Assembly (NCBI RefSeq): GCF_000003815.2
Contig: NC_049988.1
Coordinates: 11,472,100 to 11,536,099, forward strand
DNA length: 64,000 bases
Direction: 5' to 3'
Source of the DNA: Branchiostoma floridae
Lineage: Eukaryota; Chordata; Leptocardii; Amphioxiformes; Branchiostomatidae
Shown piece after piece: positions 28,353-40,981 of this stretch. Made by a program: the position numbers and the translations under genes. The notes under the pieces are model-generated. The model saw nothing but the letters and a program-made list of their open reading frames with translations. It searched no databases and had not been told where the DNA came from. Numbering within the stretch: position 1 is the first letter of the stretch; each line of letters begins with the position of its first letter.

Positions 28353-30728
28353 TATATCCATACCTGCACCTGGGTGTCTGACAGTTATAAAACTCCCTTG
28401 CTAAAAATGGTTCTACCAGCCAGGACGCATTTCTAACCCAGCAGTGCCCACAATAACAGTTTTACTAGCTGCCGGTCCGAAGCTTACACGGCTTTGGCTT
28501 GTCAGTTTTGAAACATGTGACCTCAGATAGCAACCCATATACGGAAGTTGGCACTGAAGCAACTGTGAAAGCATCACAGGGGATAGTTTTGCATTGGGAT
28601 TACTGGAAAAAAAGCCACCCTCATCCTCATAGTGGAGAGGTCCATTTGGACATCTCTGTGAACTAAGAAGGATCCACTAAGTCATCTATACGGGGGTGAC
28701 AGCATGCTACTTTTCGACTGAAAGTCATCTGAGGCCAGAGCAGCCAAACAGATGCAAAAGCAGGTTTTCAACAGTATTGAATATTCAATGTTTGTCATGA
28801 TCAGAAACAATGCTTGTTGCTCATTTGTAAATACACTTTCTTTGGTTACTATGACAACCCACTGGACTCCCAAAGCTCCCATGGGTGTGGTAATGATGTC
28901 ATATTGGATGACCTTATCTAAACTAATTAGCAGGTCATTCGGGAGTTTGCTGACAAACAGAAAAGGCAAACATCATGTCAGAACAAACTGTGACATCCAC
29001 TTCCATGTTTAGACATTCACACCTCACTAATCTAATTTGAGTTGCCAAGTTTCTTTTTAGTCATGATTCATGAAGTCATTTCCTCCAAGTAAGCTTTCTT
29101 TTTTGGCAACATCCTCCTACAATGACAGAAATGGAAAGATCTAGATCTATTATTTAATATCAAGAATCTATATCAACTACAGCCTTTCAGAAAAAGACAT
29201 AGAATTTTAGCAATTGTTTAACGTCCAGACACTGCTTTAGAATAAAAAGTGATTGAGTATTACTATGTAATATATTTGAAAAATCTGTTCAAACGACAAG
29301 AAATGAAACTGTGCAATCTACACTCTCTCTTATTCTTTCAGGACTTTTTTCATCATAAAGCAATCACTGTTCAGTTGTTATTGATGACAACAACTGTCCG
29401 TGTTTCCACAACAGTATCCTTGATATGGTTCAGGAGTATCAAGTTCATGAATATTTTTATGGCTGGTGAATGATTACCTCCACAGACCAAAGGACACATG
29501 GCTCACATTTCTTTTCCAACCTTCACATCCACCAGAACAATCACCAAACAGGTCAAAACGTAAGACTTTTTGTTGCAAAAATGACTTGACTGACAATACT
29601 GTCTTTTTAATTACACACCAAGTGACCTTCACCTAATCAACTGCATAGAAATACAGAAAAGAAATAATCTTTGGTACAACAGAAAATCTATCATGCTTTT
29701 GTTCAGTCCAATACCTATACTGATGCTAAGAAGCATCTTACTTATTAGTAATATTACCTCCCTTCTTTGTAATCTATACTCTACATAGCTGATTAAGTTG
29801 GGATTCTGTTTCTACATGCAGATTTGAATCATTCATGTCTTGGCTTTAGGAATTATTTCTGATGACTATGATTGACAGCAGCAAAGAGGAATTCATAACT
29901 ATTTTAGTATTTATGCATCCGTGTTTCTGAAAGCATAATTGAAGATTAAGATCAAATTGCAATCATAACAGCTAATTAATCCTTCATTGATTGGACCATT
30001 CCATGAATCTAAGTCAGTTAGGTACTTGGGCTGTTCCAAAAATACTCAATATTTCAACCATTACGTAACTAGGGTCTGATCTAGTTAAAAAGGAGGAAGG
30101 ATAAGATCTGAAGGAAACTCCACCCCTCGGACAATTGCATTTTACATACAAGTACCTCCTACATTCTGATTGATATTGAGGAACTGTTCCATCTACATTC
30201 CAAATAGATTTTGCTTGTTGTCTTTCCTCAGTTGCATTTCTTCTAGAAATGTAATGTTCTTCTGGTAGTGATGACCACCTCTGCATCTGCATAAAGAGTC
30301 CATGTGGCCATTGCATCTACCTTTTGACCCCATAGATAATTTTCCTGTCTATAGTGGCAACCTGTCTACAGTGTCTATAATCTTGATAGATTTTGCTTCC
30401 AGTCCCTAATAGCTTCATTTGACAAGTTCGCCTGCATAAATATCCTACCCCCCCCTCCCAAATACATCTTCAACTTACCTTTCTTAGAATGTCCTCAACA
30501 AACCTGCTACACAAATCCTTGTACATGTATGAGATCTCTTTCTCCACAGTGACAAGTGTGAGTTGGTACCCAGTGGTATCCCAGACCTCACACACATACA
30601 TGGATGACTTCACTCCCCTTCCTACTTCCTGATGTTATCACACCCAACAAACAAGCTATCCTGTCAAACTCCGCTCAGGATATAAAATGTAAATGATCTC
30701 CAGTCACGAACAAAACAACACCAACAAG

Positions 30729-30944
30729 GTTACTGTAAATGCATTGAAGTTCGCGGGGATTTAATTTCGCGGTAGTGGGAAAAAGGACTCTTCCCGGTGG
30801 TTTTAAGTTCGCGGTAGCAACTTGAACTGTAGTCTTTTACTGCCATGGAAAAATGTTCGTGGTGGTTTTAAGTTTGCAGTGAAGCGGCCACCGCGAAAAC
30901 CGCTAACATTAAACCTTCGCAAAAGTTTCTGCATTTACAGTAAC
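30729..30944. mobile_element. Foldback MITE, GTTACTGTAAATGCA ends
   Basis: GTTACTGTAAATGCA at 30729 and TGCATTTACAGTAAC at 30930-30944 are inverted partners. Inner strings with TTCGCGG and CCGCGAA pair too. Confidence 0.85.
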
Positions 30945-31629
30945 CTTTCCATCATTCACAATAAACAGTGTTGATGGTAGCAGATGATGATGACTTTCTC
31001 TCTTTGTGTTTGGTAAATTAATTCAACTAAAAATTGTATGATATGGTATTGTAAATTACAAAGGCCTCATATGACAGGCTGTTATGCTAGATTCCTTGCA
31101 GTCAAGTCAAATCATCAATGTCAAAGCCTTCATTTAATTTTGATGGTTTGTCCTGCCTTTATGGAGAATTTTCTTCATCACATTTGTACCACATACTACG
31201 ACATAGATAAGGTATATGATCTTATAATAGTTATATCACCTGAGATATTTGTACAAGTGGATATGTTATGCAACACAATGGAAGCAAAAATTTACTTATA
31301 CAGGATATACCAGCAAGTGTGTGTGTGACATGAATATGAACCCACCTATCTCAATTGCAGGGACTCTATTCTGACAGTCATTTCCTACAAAATCACTCAG
31401 ATTTTGACACAGCTTCATGAAGTGCAAGGTCATCAACCACAAATGTAGACTGTAGCTACCACCACTTGGATGATATCACTCACATTTTCACTACCTCAGA
31501 CCTTGGCCTCATCCATTCAACATCTGACAATACCACAAATGTGACCACAAACTGCACACAAACATCCTCCAACTGAACATCATCTTTTCCCCCTTCCAAA
31601 AATAATTTCATCAGGTTGGTAGATCACAG

Positions 31630-31803
31630 GACATAGGAATTTTCTTTTACACAACCAGTTTTTCTCACCTGCGCCACCTACATCGGCTACATATAGCGGC
31701 GAGAAGTAGAACTCCAGTTAGAAGCTCTGAGGAAGATATCTGACAGACATCGAAACGTCAGCAGGTGAGAAAAACTGGTTGTGTAAAAGGAAATTCCTAT
31801 GTC
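31630..31803. mobile_element. Foldback MITE, ACACAACCAGTT family, copy 2
   Basis: GACATAGGAATTTTCTTTTA at the left mirrors AAAAGGAAATTCCTATGTC at the right, with arms running on to TTTTTCTCACCTG/CAGGTGAGAAAAA. This near-perfect copy of about 174 bp is shorter and better kept than the one at 9643. Confidence 0.88.
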
Positions 31804-32024
31804 GCACCATCTTTTCCCTCAGTACATACACTGTACTGTACCTTTCTGTCACATACAAATGTATGTACACCCCTGAAATCTATAGGAATACATTATCCAT
31901 TTCACAACCAATTCCTCCTGATATCCTCATTATAACAAATAACAGGAGACCTTTAAATCTAAATTACAACAATCAAACCCCTTTAAGACAATGCTGACAA
32001 CTTAAAATGCCCCAGTAAAAGTAA

Positions 32025-32422
32025 TTAGGCCTAGAAAAAAAGTGTTGTGTTTCCTGGTTCAGTCCTGAAAAAATTAGGGTCAGTAGGTAGGGCTTATCTT
32101 TTTATCTTTAATTTTTTTTCGGCTGGCCAAAACTCTAGTGAGACATATTACAATAGAGACAGTTGCAGAAAGCAAACTGACATGCATGAAGACACTGTCT
32201 TTCAATGTCAAACTTTAGTATTGTGCATAGAAATAGATACATTTATCCTTCATTAGCTAGGACAAGCAGTGTTTTTACTTCAATGGGAAGAGGGCTGAAT
32301 AAAAATTCTAACTGGAAGCTATGTCATCTCCACTGGCCACCCCCCCAAAAAGTCTAGGGTCGGCAGGTTTTTCTAAGGTAGGTAAGGAGACAGGAAACAC
32401 AACCTTTTTTTTCCTAGGCCTT
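32025..32422. mobile_element. TIR element with TAGGCCTAG ends
   Basis: Left TTAGGCCTAGAAAAAAAGTG then TTGTGTTTCCTG; right CAGGAAACACAACC then TTCCTAGGCCTTA. It is about 400 bp with no ORF. An inner AATTTTTTTTCGGCTGGCC recurs in the element at 48149. Confidence 0.8.
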
Positions 32423-35400
32423 ACTAGTAGATGACTGATGAGTATTGTAAAAGATCAACTTAATCATCACTGATGAGACCAAAGTACACGAAACCGTCTA
32501 ATATATCACAGGAAACCTTACCTCGGCATCGTCTTGTCTCGGTTCAGAACAACTACTGCACTTTCCAGAACACACCCAGAATTTGGACTGATTTTCTTAC
32601 TAATCAAATTAGTCTGTGCCAACCAATGACGCTACCTCTATCCCAAAGGATATTACCGAAGTTACGATCCTCCCTGGATGTCAACGTGATCAAATTGATG
32701 CACCCTCGTAATATTCCAGCCCGCCCAAAAACGTGACTTCCCGCCAGTTGGCTTCCCTCCTGGCTTTTCTTTGAAGCGTTGGGGATTCATTCGCCGGAGA
32801 CAGAAAATTTCCACACCAGTCACAGCAAGAGGTCTTCCTCTTTCACTTAGGGGAGTACCGGCCAAAATAACCCAGCCACAAGACTATCACATGGTAATAC
32901 AAACCTCCTTGCTCATGGAAGGTAGAAAAGTCGTCCAGTGTAAGGCTCCCAAGAACGCTCAAATCCATCATAACTTCATCGTTTACAAAGATAGTACTAC
33001 GCTGGTAGAGGACACATTTTTGCACACATGCACCCTGGAGTGCCCATGGGACCATTCATGCATGACATCATATACATCTCATGAATAATGTAGCAGGGAT
33101 GAGTTCATCTTTTCCCATCATGCCATAGAAATCTCCATGGTAACAGGAGGAGCTTTCAAAATGGCTTCTACCACGATGAAACTCAAAGGATTACCACGAT
33201 AAACATATTGCAGTTTGCTTTAACTACAGCACGGCAAAAGTAATCTGAACATTGTTCTGTTTCATATCTGTCATTGTCATGACAACTGCAATAAAATTAC
33301 AGTATAGACAGATGAATTATACATTTCATATGGGCCATTTATTTTAGTACTTTCATAATGTGTGATTTCATAGTCAATGGCCATAACATAAAGCATCTCA
33401 TAACTACATAATTTGCAGCTTTGAAAAACACATAACATTTCCAAGCTGAGACTAGAATGCAATGAATGATCATGTTTTGGACAATTTTACTGTTGCTGAA
33501 AGAAAACTAAACCATTACAATACACATACAATATACTTTTATGAAAAATGATTATAGGTAGGTAGAAAAAGTTGGCTAAAATTTGGAACTTTCAAACTGA
33601 CATACATTAAGAAGCACTGACTAGGATTCAAATGCTAGCAGTAGAAATGGATAATAGTTATCAAATATGATGCTAAAAAAAAGATATCAATGTTTTTCAC
33701 TGTTGAACTTAGACAACAAGTATGATTTTGATAAGAACCACAATATACTCCATCCACATTCATTCTCCCTTAATGGCCCTTCTTCCCTTTATGGGGCACA
33801 TCTAATCATGACTTTTCACATAGAATGGAAGCTATGACACTGACAATAAAAAACATAATGTACCAACAATTTTCATCCCACCATTTAGATTCACCTTTAT
33901 CTATAAATCTAGCTTAGATTTTATGATGAGATGCCCCTAAAGTTGGGAAGTCAACGACACTATCCCGACACATCCGATTAGAGAGACATTTGTACATATC
34001 TCCTTCATAACAAGGTCAGACCTAGCCATGAAGTCTCTGTCCCAGGGTTATGTGATGAATGCCCTGGGAAAGAGAAGGTAGGGGTCCCTCTGCATTAATC
34101 ACATAACGAGATGAGATTGGAAATGACCTCGCCTGGAACACAACCAACAAATTCTAATTCCAACTAGACAGGTAATAGTGGGGGCACTTGTATTATATAG
34201 GATGGGTCAAAGTATGGTGGCATTGCATAATATCTTTACCAAGCAGAACCAAATAAGAAATCCTTGCTCAAATGAAAGTTTGGAACTCTGGGAGACTCAC
34301 GTAACTTAATAACACAAAACAGGTATAATTGCATATAATACAAGTGAATAAATTAGTTTACCCTTTTCCTTAGTTCAGAGAAACACTGTTGCAAACATAT
34401 AAATCATTATATCATTTACAAATGGTCTCTATCCATGCTTCATCCGTCTGAAAATCCGTTGATCCAAAATGGGTAGTTGGGGAAAAATTTGAGATGATAA
34501 TTTGTTTAGCAGTTAATGGTCAAACCTCCGTAACTCTTGGAAACATCCGTTTCAATCAACGTATGGTACTTTTCCATTTTCATACAAGTTTCAAACAGTT
34601 CATTTCTCCACATGCAGAAAAATGCTCGTAATCTTCCATAGCAGTATTAGTTCTGAGGACAGAAAGTATAGAATATTGATAAAATTTAGCATAAGAATAA
34701 ATACATTGGCTTAGGTTCTGAATCTCATTATGACATGAAATGATAAAAAAAAATGGCACACAAAAAGTTGAAGACTGACTGTTTCCAAACAAACATCTAT
34801 CTGCCAAATCTATAGCATGTAAGAAGAAAGTATTAGTTTTTTACCTCAATTTTAAACAGCATATTCACTCTCTGACAATATCTTTGAGTAGGCCTATAAC
34901 ATCTTAGTCAACCACATTGATCCTACAACCAAGATAGGCTTACCTTAACAAAGAGAGTTGATTGACGATCTGACCTTATGAACTCAGCACAGCATGAAGA
35001 CACTTAAGCCTCCTCCACAATGGAAGACACACTGAGCTTCCTCCACACTAACTAGACAGAGATAGATGTTCTCCCATTTGCAGGGGAAGGCTAGAAATGT
35101 CATCTATCTTCCACTCTGTGAACTGCTTCTGCTTGTACCTTCTATTCATCACCCAAGTGGGGTTACTGACCTGGTGAACTTTGTCCCCAAATTCTTTTCA
35201 CACCTAGGTGTGAAGGACTACATTTTAGGACAGACATGTTGTTATGATGGTATAAAGCTTTGTGGCACCTGCCTACTTTCTAGAATAATATTTCTATATC
35301 TTACATTGAAGCTCTACATTGTTACTTGGGTGGTTGATTGGCATAATAAAGTATAAACTTCACTATAAATGTGGATAACAGGTGCGTTTTAAACAACTAC

Positions 35401-36504
35401 AGGAGTATGGAAAAATATTGCAAGACCCCTGCCAAAGGCAACTTTGTCATAAATCATAGTCTGACAATAGTGTTATAATGTAAAGTTCTAGATTACTCAT
35501 TTTTACAGGACCTGCTTGTGTTAGTGACCTATTTTCTAGCGCAATGTTTTCTACGAACTCCATAAGTTTTTCTAACAATTTTCACCCCTTCTCCTATACA
35601 TTGCCTGTCCTGTTGTTGAATACAGCTGATCATCTGAAACAGTTCTTGTGTTTGTAAACAGTACGTGCTCTATCCCTAGAAAAGCTCATTTCATACTTGA
35701 CTTCACATTGATTCCCCACTGCGCATCAAAGATTTATGGAATTATGGTCAATGCCATTTCTCCACCCATCTGTCTATAGGTATGAGTGCGTGACCCAGAC
35801 ATTACTTGTCAACCTATCAATTATGAAGCTCTCCTCTATGCATACATTAAATAGTCTGCTAATATCATAAACACGTGTATCACATTAGTTGAGCTTAGTG
35901 AGGCGACAGAAATATGATCAAATTGATTTTCTTCAAATCTACAATGTTAAAATACATTGGCACTAGTTATTGAAATATTGCAGTTAATATATTTTATGTT
36001 ACATGTACAAATAAAACTATGCATAATTGGCCATTTTCACTAAAAATGATGTAAGAACATTACTTTTAATCTTACCGGTAGTACTACATGTAAGTTACAA
36101 ACATACAACTACTACAATTCAACATTTACTACGGTCGCTGATACGGCTTTCTTATCAATCACAGAAATTCCTTTACAACAACTAGGACAGTGATGGACAA
36201 CAATGACATACATTCTGAATGCCTTTGAAAGGGTGAATATGCCCTTTTGGGTCAGTCGTAGGTCAGCTTTGATAAAGAGTCAGATAGGCAGAGGAGCACT
36301 ACTGCAATAAATTTCAAACATGATTGCACATCCACATATCACCTTCGGCACGCCAGATACAATCCTTCATAAATCATTTCTTCTGGAAGCTTTCCTGTAA
36401 TATTCTCAATAAGTTATCGTCTGACAGGAGTAGAGCAATAAGAGAAAGCCTCTAGCAGCCACGGGGCTGAATTCAGCCTCTGAGTACTGTTCCACAAAGG
36501 GTAC

Positions 36505-36569
36505 CTTGAGTGAAGGGTTTCATATCTTCGCCGTCTCCAGGACCCGTCCTTCCATCAGAAATTTGCTTG
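36505..36569 (-). other. Exon-like block, doubtful
   Basis: A good acceptor (ttttccgtcccag) and donor (CAAG|gtaccc) bracket 65 bases with ATGAAACCC in phase with the exon at 20135. However a similar block (cttccatc...gcttgttgggac) lies at about 41815-41870, so this is probably a dispersed duplicate rather than an exon. Confidence 0.2.
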
Positions 36570-37111
36570 CTGGGACGGAAAAAGTCTTAACTTAATGAAG
36601 CAAAATTGATGAAAACATTTTTCCTGGGCTTAAAATGACAGATTTAATCTAGCAAATCAACAAGATGCACTCTCAAACAACAGACAGAAATAGCAAACAT
36701 GTTGCAAAGTAGCACAGAAAGCAGACAACAGCTGAAGTATCCGATACCTTGGATTCTTACAATGGAAAGTCATTCAGCACCAAGGATGGGCTAGGTAACT
36801 CACTAGTAGTTGAAATAAACATCACATATATTGTTAGTATTGCTAGTGAAAGAAATACCCCTTCTCCCACTGCTTTTTACCAGAATTATACATGATGTAA
36901 GTAGCACATAGATACCTGTTCCTAGTTTGCACAGCCCTTCAGCACTAGGGACAGAACCAACCACATTCCAGCTAACGTAGAAGTCTCAAATTCTAGGAAG
37001 CTCTCTACTTATTACGGATATCTGATAACAACCTCATTTGTTAGATTATAACTGAATGTTCAGAATGCATTATATGATGGTATCGCCAGGCCCGGGTATC
37101 ATCACATGCTT

Positions 37112-37235
37112 TAGTCTTGACAAATCCAAACTTATAAAAGAAAAACAAAGATTTACCTATTCTTTCTACAAGATGAGGAACCTGTCAAAGCTGCTGTAGT
37201 TTCCATGCATCTACAAAGACATTCGAAATGTTCAA
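37112..37235 (-). pseudogene. Decayed duplicate of the exon at 37295
   Basis: It matches 37254-37375 including the donor (AGAATAG|gtaaat) and the intron start (AAACTTATAAAA), but on the minus strand an in-frame TGA follows CAGCTT. A tandem duplication of exon plus splice site, one copy broken. Confidence 0.6.
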
Positions 37236-37294
37236 CAATGTTTCTTTTAACACTCAGTCTTCACTAACCCAAACTTATAAAATCTAAGCTTTAC

Positions 37295-37460
37295 CTGTTC
37301 TTTCTACAAGATGAGGTACTTGCCGCAGAAGCTGTTGTGGTTTCCATGCATCTACCAAGGCATTCGAACTGTTCTGCGCTTTTTTCAACATGCGCTCTCC
37401 ACGCTTGTGTCCACGCTGCTCAGATATATGGACCAGTAGCACAGAGCCACCCCCTTGCAT
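37295..37460 (-). CDS. Candidate alternative first coding exon (MQGGGS...)
   Basis: From the ATG at 37460 an open frame runs 55 codons plus one base to the donor ACAG|gtaaag: MQGGGSVLLVHISEQRGHKR, then GERMLKKAQNSSNALVDAWK and PQQLLRQVPHLVERT. Its phase fits the exon at 20135 (would read ...ERT-A-TGDSELDALL) but not 22103 or 21437. Such an isoform would lack the first talin-binding-like helix. GC boxes (GGGCGGGG, 37557-37564) and a GC-rich stretch at 37490-37515 lie upstream. I recognise no domain. It could also be a 5' UTR exon whose frame is a chance uORF. Confidence 0.4.
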
Positions 37461-37570
37461 AATTCCCGTTACAGATACCGGCTTCCCTCAATTAGGGGAA
37501 ATGTGCCGCCGCGCCGTGAAGAGGAATTACACGTCCAGCGTATGCTGAATAAAACATGGGCGGGGAGTTA
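37461..37570 (-). promoter_or_regulatory. Putative promoter of the 37.3-kb first exon
   Basis: A GC-rich island in AT-rich surroundings, with a GC box ATGGGCGGGG (37555-37564) and GCCGCCGCGCCG at 37505-37516. Placement follows from the open exon just downstream on the minus strand. Confidence 0.35.
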
Positions 37571-39366
37571 CGGTACAGACTACATGGAGCCAGTCTTTAT
37601 GAAGAGTGGTCTAGAAACCAGGCCACTATGTGCACACTTTGTATCATGCCTTCTATTGGAATGTAGGCCAATTGTTTGCCATGTATAAATAAACAGCAAA
37701 CTGCTCTTTCTGCATCATTCTTTTTCCCAGTCATAGCAGTAATGACATTGTCCAAAATTGTCACTATCTGGTCCAAAATCTAAGTACACAATTTTTTTCA
37801 ACATGCTGGTGTGATATTCATAACAATGTCATCAGCGTGCAAGGGAGAGAAAATTCCTTGTGATCTAATAATACGTAACTAGATATTCATGCCTATCTAT
37901 TGCACTTGATGTAATTGTGTATGTCCCAAATTTGTATGCACATTCACATGAAATCTTGTCAAGAATCTCTGCATCACTGATTCCTATTCTGGAGGAGCTT
38001 GATAATTTTGTTTCCATTTTGATGTCAGGCATCTTTCACTTAACGGCCACTTTACGTCCATTTTATTGCCTGTTCTTTATCTTACGACCCCCACCACATA
38101 CTTTGCTAATTCCCAAATTATAGACTCCATTATTGTCTCCATGTATTGAACCAAATTCGTGACTTTACCTTGATTAGTCATTGCAATACATGGTTTTTGT
38201 AACATAAAATCTTCCTGCCTCTACCAATATTGATCTCATTCATATTTTACGAATTCTCTATCAAGTATGACATAAAAAAAATTCATGCCAACATATACAT
38301 GTATGCTTGTAATTCTCTAATAAAATGTGAATATTCTATGATTATAAAACAATAAACCGACTCAAAATCGTTAACTAATACGAGCTATTCTTAGATGATT
38401 AGAATTACACTTCTAAACAACAAAGACATTCACAGAAATCATAAAATAGTGAAACGTGTGACAAACATCAAAACCCAAGAGCATGTAAAAAAACAAATGA
38501 ATTGTGAACAAAATGCTGTTTAGTGATGGATGTTTTATAGTGGGATCTGTGTAGAAAATCCCTAGGGGGATGTAAAACGGACCACCTCTTTGAATCCAAG
38601 CCAACCTTCACTGACAATACATGCACATGTGTGATCAGCATGCTTACATCATGCCTCCGAGCACAGCGGATCAAAGGACTAAACATGTTATGTCCAGGGA
38701 TATTGAAGTACTAAAATGCCTTAGACAAAATAAAATCCTTGCAGCATATCATGTTTCATGCCCATAAACATAGGGATGTAGAAAAATCTGTACATTTCTT
38801 CCCTTTGTCTTTATTGTGGAGAGATGTATTTATGATACCCGGTTATTTTAGCCCCAAAAGGATTTAAATACATGTCCCAAAAGAGTAAAGGACAACTGCT
38901 CTGCATACTAATGTTGTCTTGCATTTTTAGGCAAGAAACTGGCTACCCCTATATGAATATATCATTACCTAAAAATCCTATATTTCTGATTTATGCTATG
39001 CAATATGCACAATAAAGCTGATAACAGAGAATGCATAAACCTTTCTATCTCACACAAACAGAAGAATAGTGTGGAAACAATACTGTATGTCACATACAAA
39101 TATTGCCACCATATTTTTACCACATGACAAATTGGGAAAACCTAAATCCATTTTTGGCTTCGGCATCCTTGATCTTACGACCTCCAATGAAACAGATGCT
39201 GGGGTGACATTAGTCTCATTCCTGTACCAATACTGACAAGCATGGTTCCCGGACCGGCCCTTACGGCATGCTTGCACATGTCTGAACATCTCTAAACCAA
39301 TCAGAACCTCCATTTTGTACACCATCAGTGAAACAGCGTTGTACCAAAACACTCCGCATCACATAC

Positions 39367-39389
39367 CTCTTAAACCTCCACTTCAACAT
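39367..39389 (-). CDS. RAPH1-like: Candidate first coding exon (MLKWRFK...)
   Basis: GAGGCCATG starts a 23-base coding stretch ending TTTAAGAG|gtatgt. It leaves two bases, exactly the phase needed by the exon at 22103, giving MLKWRFKR-LEPEVASD... and a 1045-residue protein. An in-frame TGA lies upstream, as expected for a 5' UTR. The region above (39390-39520) is GC-richer than its surroundings. Phase agreement alone has a one-in-three chance. Confidence 0.38.
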
Positions 39390-40169
39390 GGCCTCTGTTG
39401 CTACTGGTGACCGTCAGCTGTCCTTTAAGTCGCCGACGTGCAAAGCCCCATCCGCCATCACCCATCTACCACGCTGTAACCAGATCGATCCCCATAACAA
39501 GTGCCGTAAGATTGATATAGCCCAGCCAAGATGAGGCCAGACTTGCCAATAAAATCATGGCTTCCGGGACTGACTCAAAGAGATGGGTATCTCCTGGAAA
39601 GAATATCCCTAGGAAAGGAGAACCGACCCCTGCTATGGATATTCATGAACTGGGTATAGATTATGATCTGCTAAATGCATGCATACTTTAGTCTCTCTCG
39701 GACGGGAGATTGTCCTTGGTTTATTGTGTTACTACTGACGATCAATGTTAACTACATAGACAATGACCTTGGAAAGCTTTACCATGATAAGATTAATGCC
39801 TGCTCCTTATAAAATATCACCAAATACATACTCTAGGGCACATTTCAAAAAGGCACCTACTGTTCTTTGAAGAGTCCACACAAAAAATCATGTTTCTGTA
39901 GCACAGCCAGCTGAGATATTCTGTTCACAGTCGGTTCAGGCCAGTGTTTTCTCTTTTGATGTTAATGACATTAGTACGGACCATTGTTGGCTTTGTGAGC
40001 TTTTCACACAATCTATTCTCCACAGTGTGTCCTAATTAATGTGCCGTGAAATTGAACCCTCCCTGTTCACACCTTTCTCCAAATACAAGTGTGTTGATTA
40101 CACCTTTTGGGGCCATTTCTCTGTGTCTTTTACATAGATGAATGTTAGACACTCAGGTAATAAGATATA

Positions 40170-40270
40170 TCAAGTGATAGTTAATCAAGCAACTGGATAT
40201 GATTTTGGAAACAGATAAATGACATTTTACAAAATCATATTCAGTTGCTTGAGTAACCTATCATTCATCT
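40170..40270. repeat. Palindromic repeat
   Basis: TCAAGCAACTGGATATGATTTTG pairs with CAAAATCATATTCAGTTGCTTGA over a short loop. One arm recurs at 18140-18175. Confidence 0.75.
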
Positions 40271-40760
40271 GGCATACTTTCATGTCTTTTCTTTGCTTTT
40301 GTTCTGAGCAAATGTTCCCAGGTACAAGCCACAAAAGCCATGGGGGTGTAGGGGTGTTGCTGCTATTTTCTTTCTAGTAAAATAAACAGGTGTTTTCGTT
40401 TATGCTATTTTTCTGTTTCCAGTACAAATTACTAAATTCTTTGATGCAATGCTTGTTTTATTATATAATTTATACATGTATATTTCAAATAGATTTTGGT
40501 ATAACTACTCAAAGTATGACCACCCACCTATTCTACAGACATTTTCCCTGAGCTGTTTGTTTATGTTTGCCGAGCTGATCAACTGTGAAATTTGTTCTCC
40601 TCCCCTTTTGCCACCAGCTTTGTACTATAAAAAGCTGCAGCAATGCTCTATATTTGGACTCTTCTTTATTCAAATTCACAACTCATTGAATCTGACTACT
40701 TCAAAGGAATACCAAAGCAGGATATGATTTAAACACATGTTTTATCAAACATGCCCCTAT

Positions 40761-40981
40761 GTAACGCTAACACACCTTTATTCATGGGGTAACCTAGGTT
40801 TGTTGTTTTAAAAAACTGGGTATTTAGAGATTTTCAGTCAACAACGTGGGTTTCAAATGTTAAAACTTTCAAGATATTGCAATGTGAAACTACCTTCCAT
40901 CGACTTAACGATCCCCAAATACCCTAATTTTTATATACAAGGGATATAGGTAACCCTACTGATAAAGGTCAACTAACGTTA
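40761..40981. mobile_element. Palindromic MITE, TAGTTCACC family, copy 6
   Basis: The left end is GTAACGCTAACACACCTTTA and the right end GATAAAGGTCAACTAACGTTA, with the family's ATATAGGTAACC inner arm. Outer tips TAACG(C/T)TA and TAACGTTA define the element edge. Confidence 0.85.

Larger units (their letters stand above)
27181..36504 (-). other. RAPH1-like: Large 5' intron, part 2
   Basis: It holds MITEs at 28143, 30729, 31630 and 32025, and a GC-rich segment at 32690-32880 with TTCCCGCC and GGGCGG-type boxes that could be another promoter. No supported exon or RNA gene otherwise. Confidence 0.4.

Noticed and set aside
36505-36569. Exon with ATGAAACCC in phase with 20135
   Set aside because: A similar block near 41.8 kb suggests a dispersed duplicate; downgraded rather than used in the gene model.
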